Source: Polaribacter sp. BAL334
GTDB taxonomy: Bacteria > Bacteroidota > Bacteroidia > Flavobacteriales > Flavobacteriaceae
Assembly (NCBI RefSeq): GCF_015767435.1
Contig: NZ_JADWOV010000245.1
Location: forward strand, 1 to 64,000
Direction: 5' to 3'
Length of the DNA: 64,000 nt
Position numbers and translations under genes: made by a program. The number at the start of each line of letters is the position of its first letter. Within the stretch, counting starts at the first letter, position 1. Of the stretch, positions 33,921 through 40,827 are shown in pieces. Under the pieces are notes generated by a model. That model had not been told where the DNA came from. It made no database searches and saw only the letters and a program-made list of their open reading frames with translations.

Positions 33921-34703
33921 ATGAAAAATTTACCTATATTTATTTTATTATTGCTTACGGGCATCATAAAATCACAAGATAAAAAAGTGTATGTGGAATA
34001 TGAAATCACAAATTTATCTACTGGTAATCCTATTTATGTGAATGCAAAATTATTTGTAGATAAAACTAAATCTGTTTACACTATCAATCCAAAAGATACA
34101 AAATACAACAAAGAAGAAAAAGCGACTTACAATGAAAATGATAATAGTGTGACTAAAATTATATACAAATCAAGTAATACTGCTTTTTTTTTAATTACAG
34201 ATAAATTAAAAGACTCACTTGAATTCAATTCAACTTCTAGAGAAACCAAATTGATAGTACAAGAAAAAATACATCCATTTAAATGGACTATACATAAAGA
34301 CACAAAAAAAATTGGAGATTTCAATTGCATAAAAGCTACAACTTATTTTAGAGGACGAAATTATATTGCTTGGTATAGTCCTGAAATACCTTTAAATAGT
34401 GGTCCTTGGAAATTTTCGGGTTTGCCTGGGCTGATTATTGAAGTACAAGATTTAGAAAATTTATTTTCGTGGAAAACACAAACTATACGCTATCCATTCA
34501 AAGAAAATTCTCCAAAAGAAATTCCAAATAAAGAGACCTATACTAAAATACATTTAAAAGAATATGTGGGTGTTCAAGGAAAAAATTCTACAAATTTTGC
34601 GAGCCTTATTCAAACAAAAATGCCAAAAGGATCTGAATTTAAAGACATGAAAATTAAAAGAAATGGAATAGAACTTATTTATGAATGGGAAGAAGATAAA
34701 TAA
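33921..34703 (+). CDS. GLPGLI-family exported protein 2
   Basis: 260 aa; signal peptide about 1-18 (LLTGIIKSQ). N-terminal strand KKVYVEYEITNLSTGNPIYV, core CIKATTYFRGRNYIAWYSPE, hallmark GPWKFSGLPGLIIEVQD (about 161-177) and C-terminal DMKIKRNGIELIYEWEEDK. It is closely related to protein 3 (35338) along the whole length, so one arose by duplication. The bases coding YEWEEDK also contain ATGGGAAGAAGATAA, a dead MGRR start identical in position to the live start codons after copies 3 and 4. Function unknown; expected in the periplasm or outer membrane. Confidence 0.92.
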   Translation: MKNLPIFILLLLTGIIKSQDKKVYVEYEITNLSTGNPIYVNAKLFVDKTKSVYTINPKDTKYNKEEKATYNENDNSVTKIIYKSSNTAFFLITDKLKDSLEFNSTSRETKLIVQEKIHPFKWTIHKDTKKIGDFNCIKATTYFRGRNYIAWYSPEIPLNSGPWKFSGLPGLIIEVQDLENLFSWKTQTIRYPFKENSPKEIPNKETYTKIHLKEYVGVQGKNSTNFASLIQTKMPKGSEFKDMKIKRNGIELIYEWEEDK

Positions 34704-34796
34704 ATTTGAATATTTTGAATTAAAATCTTTAAAATCTACCATATTTAACAATGAACCTAAAAAAAATCAAAATTATTTTTAAAAAAGGGTGTTTTT

Positions 34797-34832
34797 CCTT
34801 GTGTGAATCGTTTTTTTTTTTTTTTATGTTTG
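34797..34832 (+). promoter_or_regulatory. Promoter of small protein 2 with a T15 tract in the spacer (copy 2)
   Basis: CTTG (34798-34801) and TATGTTTG (34825-34832) with a 23-base spacer containing 15 T; the whole block 34769-34832 repeats 32198-32260. Conservation of both boxes and the exact T count in two places supports a functional promoter. Tract length could vary among cells; that is inference. Confidence 0.6.
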
Positions 34833-34888
34833 CTTTGTTGTTATGAAACCTTGCTAATTTCATTGCGGCATTTTTTCGCGAAAATCCC

Positions 34889-34964
34889 TCTAAAAAGATT
34901 CTTATATAAAAATTGCGCAGCTTCTTTTTAGTTTATTGACGGTGAACAAGGTGAACTCCTTGTT
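34889..34964 (+). ncRNA. Conserved structured leader RNA upstream of small protein 2 (copy 2)
   Basis: Second copy of the leader described at 32314. Stem 1 is CTAAAAAGA (34890-34898) with TCTTTTTAG (34923-34931). Stem 2 is AACAAGG (34945-34951) with CCTTGTT (34958-34964) and loop TGAACT. Stem 2 differs from copy 1 on both strands while pairing is preserved. About 65 bases separate it from the start of the 84-aa protein. Confidence 0.5.
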
Positions 34965-35030
34965 GGTATTTGTGAACGTAATTGTTGCGTTCTGTAAACT
35001 AATTTTAATAATTTTAAAAAAATAATAAAC

Positions 35031-35285
35031 ATGAAAAAAATAGTATTAACATTAACTTTTTGTTTGAGCTTTTTGTTTTCCTTTGGGAAAAATGACAACA
35101 ATCAGTCTTTAAATATTGATGTGTTTAATTGTTGGGTTCAGGTTAGGCATGTGGTTACAGACCCAACTACTTTTGAATCTTTCTCCTATACCTTCACTCA
35201 TTGGGTTGGTTATGCAGGGTCACAAGAAAGTTGTGATGCTCAAGCTAGAAATTATTTAACAACAATGGGGTATATCTCTTATTAA
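35031..35285 (+). CDS. Small secreted protein 2 of the GLPGLI island
   Basis: 84 aa. Signal peptide (MKKIVLTLTFCLSFLFSFGK) followed by a ~64-residue mature protein rich in aromatic residues, with two Cys (VFNCWVQV and QESCDAQA) that may pair. No known domain. It has its own copy of the T15 promoter and leader RNA and is followed by a 15-bp hairpin, then GLPGLI gene 3. The organisation repeats that of small protein 1, defining a module [promoter-leader-small protein-hairpin-GLPGLI]. Function unknown. Confidence 0.75.
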   Translation: MKKIVLTLTFCLSFLFSFGKNDNNQSLNIDVFNCWVQVRHVVTDPTTFESFSYTFTHWVGYAGSQESCDAQARNYLTTMGYISY

Positions 35286-35287
35286 AA

Positions 35288-35323
35288 AAGTTGGGATATT
35301 TTAATAAAAAAATATCCCAACTT
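35288..35323 (+). terminator. 15-bp hairpin between small protein 2 and GLPGLI gene 3
   Basis: AAGTTGGGATATTTT (35288-35302) pairs perfectly with 35309-35323 across a 6-base loop. There is no T-run after it, so it is probably a partial terminator or a 3'-end stabiliser that uncouples the small protein from GLPGLI gene 3, whose ATG follows 15 bases later. Confidence 0.5.
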
Positions 35324-35337
35324 ATAAACCTTATTTT

Positions 35338-36117
35338 ATGAAAAAAAGTTTTACATCTATACTAATTTTTTTTATTTTAGCAATTACAGCTCAAAATAAA
35401 AAAATAGTAGCAACCTATGAAGTAGTGGCTAACTTATCTAATCAACCAATATACATAAAAGCTGAACTATTTATTGAAAATAATCTATCTCTATATATTG
35501 TAAATCCAAAAAACGTAAAATATGAAAAAGATAATACTATAGTGTATTCTGAAAAAGAAGATACTTACATAAAATATTCTTATTCAGAAAGTGATAATAT
35601 TTTTTATTTATTTAAAGATGGTAATCAAAATCTAATAAAACATACTTCTGGTAACAATACTAAATTTTTAATTGAAGAAAAAGTATATTCTTTTAATTGG
35701 AAAATAAAAGAAGAAACAAAAAAAATTGGTGCGTTTTTGTGTACAAAAGCAACAACGTATTTTAGAGGTAGAAATTATATTGCTTGGTATACTAATGAAG
35801 TACCTGTAAATAAAGGCCCTTGGAAATTCTCTGGACTTCCTGGTTTGATTTTAGAAATTTATGACGAAGATAAAATCTTTTCTTGGCAACTAAAAAATAT
35901 TATATATCCTTTTAAAGAAAATTTCGAATTAATAATACCAAACGAAAAATCTTATCAGAAAATTAAATTAAAAGAATATGTTGCAATTAAAGAACAGAAT
36001 TCTTTGGATTATTCAAAACGTATAACCACTAAATTGCCACAAGGTAGTATAATTAAAGACATGAAAATTAAAAGAAATGGAATTGAACTTATCTATGAAT
36101 GGGAAGAAGAAAAATAA
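35338..36117 (+). CDS. GLPGLI-family exported protein 3
   Basis: 259 aa; signal peptide about 1-19 (FFILAITAQ). Domains as in protein 2: KKIVATYEVVANLSNQPIYI, CTKATTYFRGRNYIAWYTNE, GPWKFSGLPGLILEIYD and the C-terminal DMKIKRNGIELIYEWEEEK. The last codons overlap by 19 bases the MGRRK start of the frameshifted fourth copy, implying translational coupling. It lies 15 bases after the hairpin that follows small protein 2. Function unknown. Confidence 0.92.
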   Translation: MKKSFTSILIFFILAITAQNKKIVATYEVVANLSNQPIYIKAELFIENNLSLYIVNPKNVKYEKDNTIVYSEKEDTYIKYSYSESDNIFYLFKDGNQNLIKHTSGNNTKFLIEEKVYSFNWKIKEETKKIGAFLCTKATTYFRGRNYIAWYTNEVPVNKGPWKFSGLPGLILEIYDEDKIFSWQLKNIIYPFKENFELIIPNEKSYQKIKLKEYVAIKEQNSLDYSKRITTKLPQGSIIKDMKIKRNGIELIYEWEEEK

Positions 36118-36907
36118 ATACGATTTCACTTTTTGTAACAATACTACTATTACATTTCAATAGTATTTTTAGTCAAAATTCCTCAAAAAAAATATTTGTG
36201 GAATATGATGTAAAAAAAATCAAATATTTACCACAGAGCATTTAGTCGCGAATTCTAATAACTCTTTGTATTCAACAAATTTTATTGATTTTGAAAATCA
36301 AAATGAAAATATTGAAAAAGATGAATATGGAAATTATATAGTTCGAGAAAAAAGAATTAAGGCAAATAGCATGAAATATTATATGACTTTAAAAGACAAC
36401 AATTTATATTTTGTAAGCACTCCACCAAAAAACAAAAAAGAAATTGTTGCTATTGATAGTGTTCCAAAAATAAATTGGAATATTTCTGAAACTGAAAGTA
36501 AAAAGATAAATAATTTTACATGTTACAAGGCAACTACAGTATTTAGAGGTTCTGAAATAGTGGTATATTACACACCTGAAATCCCTATTGGTTTTGGGCC
36601 ATTTAAATTTAAAGGCTTGCCTGGTTTGATTCTTGAAGTTTATAATGTAGATACAAAAGGACAAAAATATCACTGGAAAGCCAAGAAAATTGTCTATCCT
36701 TATCAAACTAATATTGATTTATTATTCAATCCAAAAAATCATATTGTTCCAATTGTTTCAAATAGAAGTATCGTTGAAAACTTTGAAAAAAAAATGACGT
36801 TAGTTTCACAAAAAGTGATAACGAGTTCACCTAGAGGCGATGTTACAAGACTTGGTAAAATTGAAAGAACAAGTATTGAAAAAAAATATGAATGGGAAGA
36901 AGAATAA
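36099..36907 (+). pseudogene. GLPGLI-family protein 4, split by a -1 frameshift in an A8 tract
   Basis: From ATG 36099 the frame encodes a signal peptide and first strand (MGRRKINTISLFVTILLLHF, then FSQNSSKKIFVEYDVKK) and then stops at 36245. From 36206 another frame is open and gives the homologous continuation (NQIFTTEHLVANSNNSLYST..., FKGLPGLILEVYN, KKYEWEEE). The two join at AAAAAAAA (36212-36219): one extra A would restore a ~269-codon gene like its neighbours. It could be a pseudogene, a phase-variable gene, a product of RNA polymerase slippage on poly-A, or a sequencing error. It overlaps the preceding and following genes by 19 and 16 bases. Confidence 0.8.
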
Positions 36908-39561
36908 CTACAACTTCACTTTTTTTTACAATGGTTTTATTTCATATCCATTGTTTTTCCCAAATAAAAATTGCTGGAACAATCTCAAATACGACAGAAA
37001 AACTAAGCTCGGTTAGTATTGTTTTAAAAGACAGCATTTCTGAAGCTATTATAGATTACACTTTTTCTGACGATAAAGGAACATACACCCTAACAACTTC
37101 CAAAAAGGGAAAATTTTCCATTAGCTTTTCATCATTAGGGTATAAAACCAAAACGATTTCTTTTGAAATTGACAATCAAAAAGAGCTAAAAATAGATGCT
37201 ATTTTAGAAGAACAACCTTTTGAAATCAATGAAATCATCATAGAATCTGAAAAAGCCATCAAATTAAAAAAAGATACCATCACTTTTAAAACTAAATTTT
37301 TTGTCAATGGTACTGAGCAAACTGTAGAAGATTTATTGAAAAAAATCCCAGGTTTAAATATCGATTCTAATGGCACCATCAAAGTAGGCAATCAAGAAAT
37401 AGAAAAATTGATGGTTGATGGTGATGACTTGTTTGAAAGAGGCTATAAAATTCTTTCTAAAAACATGCCTGCTTATCCCATTGAAGAAGTAGAAGTGCTA
37501 AAAAGATATTCTAACAACCGATTGTTAAAAGGTATTGAAGAAAGTGATAAAGTAGCTTTGAACCTAAAATTAAATGAAAATGCAAAACGTATCTGGTTTG
37601 GCAACACCACAATTGGCAAAGGAAATGACTCCTTTTATGAACTCAAGGCAAATCTCATGAACTTTGGCAAGAAAAATAAATACTATTTTTTGACCAATGT
37701 AAACAGCATTGGCTATGATGCCACTGGCGATATTCAGAATTTGATTTCTCCTTTTAGAGTCAATGAACCTGGTAATATTGGCGATGATCAACAAGTGGCA
37801 AGTTTGTTGAGTCTTTCCAATACAAGTGGTCTAAATTTTAAAAGAAGTAGAACCAATTTTAACAATGCTGAGTTATTGTCCTTAAATGCTATTTTTAATC
37901 CAACAGAAAAACTCAAAATAAAAACATTGGGATTTTTTAATTGGGATGAAACTGATTTTTTCAGAAACAGCAGTGAGGTTTTTAATGTTGGAAACACCAA
38001 CTTTACCAATACCGAAAATTTTGAACTCAGAAATACACAAAAAATAGGGTTTGGAAAACTAGATATTAATTACACTATTTCAAAAACAGCAACCTTTGAA
38101 ACGGTTACTAAATACAATGATGGTAACTATTTTGCCAACTCAAACTTACTTTTTAACGGCAATTCAACCCTCGAAAATTTGAATAGTAGCAACTTTCTTT
38201 TTGATCAAAAAATAAATTATACTAATAAGTTCAAGGATTCAAAAGTGTTTTTGCTTACAGGACGTTTTATCAATGAAGAAACGCCTCAAAACTATACCAT
38301 CAATCAATTTTTTTATGGGGATTTATTTCCTGATGTTACTAACGCAAATAATGTAAGTCAACAAAACAACAACAACATGATTTTTGCGGGCGTAAACGCC
38401 CATTTATTAGACAGAAAAGAAAATGGAAATTTGCTAGAAATTCAGTTTGGAAATGAATTTCGCAAAGACAGATTGACATCTCTTTTTTCTATTTTGGAGG
38501 ATGAAACTGTCTTAGAAAATCCTTTAGCATATCAAAATAACACTTCTTATTTTGTGAATAATAGTTTTTTGAAAACAAAATATCTATATAAAATCAATGA
38601 TATTGCACTGAGTGGAACGCTCAATTTTCATCAATTGTACAATCGTTTAGAAACGGAAAACAGTACAAAAGATGCCTCTCCCTTTTTCATCAATCCAAGT
38701 GTTGGCTTAGATTGGAAATTGAATGATAAAAATAAAATCATGTCTTCTTTTGGATATAACATTAAAAATGCTGGAATTTTAGATGTGTATGAAAATTTTG
38801 TATTGACTGGTTTTCGATCGTTTTCAAAAGGAACAGGAAATTTTAATCAACTGAATGCTTCCAATTTTTTAGTGAACTATCAGTTGGGCAATTGGAGTGA
38901 TCGCTTTTTTGCGAATACATTTTTTATATTCAATAAAAATCATGATTTCTTTTCCACAAATTCCATCATCACTCAAAACTACTCACAATCAGAAAAAATT
39001 CTTATTCAAGACAGTGAGTTTTTAAGTGTTCAGAGTAATTTTGATTATTATTTTAATGCGATTTCTTCCAACTTAAAAATTGATGTAGGTTACAGCAAAA
39101 ACAATTTTAAAAATAGCATCAACAATGCTGATTTAAGAGAAATCACTTCCAATTCCATGCAATATGGTTTTGAATTGCGTTCTGGTTTTCAGGGAATTTT
39201 CAATTATCATATAGGTACAAAATGGCACACAAACACCATTAAAACTACTATTGAAAATTCATTTACAGACAATACTTCTTTTTTGGATATGTCTTTTGTT
39301 TTTAAAGAATCCTTTGATCTCCAACTCCAATCAGAACGTTATTATTTTGGGAATTTTGCCAACAACAACACCTATTATTTTTTAGATTTAGATGCACGTT
39401 ATCAATTAAAAAAAGACAAAATAACGCTTCATCTTTCTGGAAAAAATTTGTTCAACACTCAATCATTTCGAAACTTTTCCATCAGTGATTTTGGTTCTTC
39501 CACCACAGAATATCGATTATTACCAAGAATGATTTTATTAAAAATGGAGATTCGTTTTTAA
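36892..39561 (+). CDS. TonB-receptor-like outer-membrane beta-barrel protein of the GLPGLI island
   Basis: 889 aa. Signal peptide (about 1-24, FHIHCFSQ), carboxypeptidase-regulatory-like domain (about 26-110, IAGTISNTTEKLSSVSIVLK), a plug-like domain (about 125-220, TVEDLLKKIPGLNIDSNGTI, KLMVDGDDLFERGYKIL, EEVEVLKRY) and a long beta-barrel ending in YRLLPRMILLKMEIRF. It is of the large group of CarboxypepD_reg/TonB-dependent-receptor-like proteins often found next to GLPGLI genes. Its start codon lies inside the YEWEEE end of GLPGLI 4. It may export, take up or anchor the small island proteins; this is inference. Its stop overlaps the trhO stop convergently. Confidence 0.9.
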   Translation: MGRRITTTSLFFTMVLFHIHCFSQIKIAGTISNTTEKLSSVSIVLKDSISEAIIDYTFSDDKGTYTLTTSKKGKFSISFSSLGYKTKTISFEIDNQKELKIDAILEEQPFEINEIIIESEKAIKLKKDTITFKTKFFVNGTEQTVEDLLKKIPGLNIDSNGTIKVGNQEIEKLMVDGDDLFERGYKILSKNMPAYPIEEVEVLKRYSNNRLLKGIEESDKVALNLKLNENAKRIWFGNTTIGKGNDSFYELKANLMNFGKKNKYYFLTNVNSIGYDATGDIQNLISPFRVNEPGNIGDDQQVASLLSLSNTSGLNFKRSRTNFNNAELLSLNAIFNPTEKLKIKTLGFFNWDETDFFRNSSEVFNVGNTNFTNTENFELRNTQKIGFGKLDINYTISKTATFETVTKYNDGNYFANSNLLFNGNSTLENLNSSNFLFDQKINYTNKFKDSKVFLLTGRFINEETPQNYTINQFFYGDLFPDVTNANNVSQQNNNNMIFAGVNAHLLDRKENGNLLEIQFGNEFRKDRLTSLFSILEDETVLENPLAYQNNTSYFVNNSFLKTKYLYKINDIALSGTLNFHQLYNRLETENSTKDASPFFINPSVGLDWKLNDKNKIMSSFGYNIKNAGILDVYENFVLTGFRSFSKGTGNFNQLNASNFLVNYQLGNWSDRFFANTFFIFNKNHDFFSTNSIITQNYSQSEKILIQDSEFLSVQSNFDYYFNAISSNLKIDVGYSKNNFKNSINNADLREITSNSMQYGFELRSGFQGIFNYHIGTKWHTNTIKTTIENSFTDNTSFLDMSFVFKESFDLQLQSERYYFGNFANNNTYYFLDLDARYQLKKDKITLHLSGKNLFNTQSFRNFSISDFGSSTTEYRLLPRMILLKMEIRF

Positions 39562-40589
39562 CCCTTAAACTTCAACACCTCACTCCTCCCTTTTTTAAAA
39601 ATTTTGTTGCTTGCGTGTTTTCCTTTGCGGAGTTCTTTTTGGGTTTCGTATGGCAAATGAATGATTTCTTGACAGGCTGTTGAGCAGCAATTTTCCATTT
39701 TCTCAGCACATTCATCACATTGAATAAACAACAAATGACAGCCTTCGTTCGCACAATTGGTATGTGTATCTGCAGTTTTTCCACATTGATGGCAATGTGC
39801 TATCACATCCTCTGAAATTTTTTCTGCACGTCTGTCATCAAATACAAAGTTTTTTCCTAAAAACTTGTTTTCAATTCCCAAAGTATTTACTTGGCGTGTA
39901 TATTCAATAATACCCCCTTCTAATTGAAACACATTTTTGAATCCTTTGTGTTTGTAATAGGCAGATGCTTTTTCGCAACGAATGCCCCCTGTGCAATACA
40001 TCAATAATTTTTTGTCTTCTTTGTGGTCTTTTAATTCGGCTTCTATCAAATCCAACGAATCACGAAAAGTATCCACATCTGGCGTAATGGCGCCTTCAAA
40101 ATGTCCAATTTCACTTTCATAATGATTGCGCATGTCCACGCAAATGGTGTTTGGATCCGTCAATAAAGCATTGAATTCAGCCGCGTTTACATGAATTCCT
40201 TTGTTCGTTACATCAAAAGTTGCATCATTCAAACCGTCAGCCACAATTTTGTTTCTGACTTTTACTTTGAGTTTTAAAAAGGATTTATTGTCTTGCTCAA
40301 TGGCAACATTCAGGCGGATGTCTTTCAAAAAAGAAATGCTATCCAATTGCTTTTTCAACGCGTGCATATTCTCTGAAGGAACAGATAATTGCGCATTGAT
40401 GCCTTCGTAAGAAACATAAATACGTCCTAAAACATCCAATGCATTCCACTCTAAAAACAATTTATCTCTTAAAATCTGTGGGTTTTTTATCTGATGGTAT
40501 TGATAAAAAGAAATGGTAATTCGGTCTTTGCCAGCGGCATCAATTAAGGCAGCACGTTCTTGTGCGCTTAACTTGTTGTACAGTTGCAT
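39558..40589 (-). CDS. trhO: tRNA uridine(34) 5-hydroxylase, rhodanese-type
   Basis: 343 aa. N-terminal UPF0176/acylphosphatase-like domain (about 1-110), central rhodanese domain (about 125-225) with active-site Cys in LLMYCTGGIRCEKAS, and a C-terminal Cys-rich segment (CHQCGKTADTHTNCANEGCH, CDECAEKMENCCSTAC) that looks metal-binding. TrhO (YceA family) makes the oxygen-dependent hydroxylation of U34 in wobble tRNAs. The gene is intact; the last 25 codons (KELRKGKHASNKIFKKGRSE, VLKFKG) recur at 32059-32135, marking the island boundary. Confidence 0.93.
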   Translation of the reverse strand: MQLYNKLSAQERAALIDAAGKDRITISFYQYHQIKNPQILRDKLFLEWNALDVLGRIYVSYEGINAQLSVPSENMHALKKQLDSISFLKDIRLNVAIEQDNKSFLKLKVKVRNKIVADGLNDATFDVTNKGIHVNAAEFNALLTDPNTICVDMRNHYESEIGHFEGAITPDVDTFRDSLDLIEAELKDHKEDKKLLMYCTGGIRCEKASAYYKHKGFKNVFQLEGGIIEYTRQVNTLGIENKFLGKNFVFDDRRAEKISEDVIAHCHQCGKTADTHTNCANEGCHLLFIQCDECAEKMENCCSTACQEIIHLPYETQKELRKGKHASNKIFKKGRSEVLKFKG

Positions 40590-40618
40590 GCTATACTTTT
40601 TTTAAGTTATACGTTATT

Positions 40619-40662
40619 AGCTGAACATTTTTCAGCTCTTTTGATTATGTACTGCAAATGTA
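40619..40662 (-). promoter_or_regulatory. trhO -7 box and 5' UTR hairpin
   Basis: CAAATGTA (40655-40662) reads TACATTTG on the minus strand, a good -7 box. The transcript would start near 40648 and contain a perfect 7-bp hairpin, AGCTGAA/TTCAGCT (40619-40637), before the ATG at 40589. No convincing -33 box. Confidence 0.4.
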
Positions 40663-40672
40663 AACAAATATT

Positions 40673-40785
40673 TGAACATGTTAATGTGTTGTTTTATAGC
40701 TATTTACAACTACATCGTTTTCTTAAATAAATCCTCAAAACCTAACATTTATCATGTTTTTAGAACTATTGTGGGTTTAATTTTG
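40673..40785 (+). promoter_or_regulatory. pflB upstream region: AACAT/ATGTT palindromes and -7 box
   Basis: TAATTTTG (40778-40785) fits TAnnTTTG and lies 43 bases before the pflB ATG. Two related palindromes lie upstream: AACATGTT (40675-40682) and AACAT-TTATC-ATGTT (40744-40758). The second, about 20 bases before the -7 box, is well placed for a CRP/FNR-type activator, which would fit oxygen control of pflB. The regulator identity is inferred. Confidence 0.4.
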
Positions 40786-40827
40786 TGGCTCATAAGCAAG
40801 TAATACAGCAACATAAATATACATATT

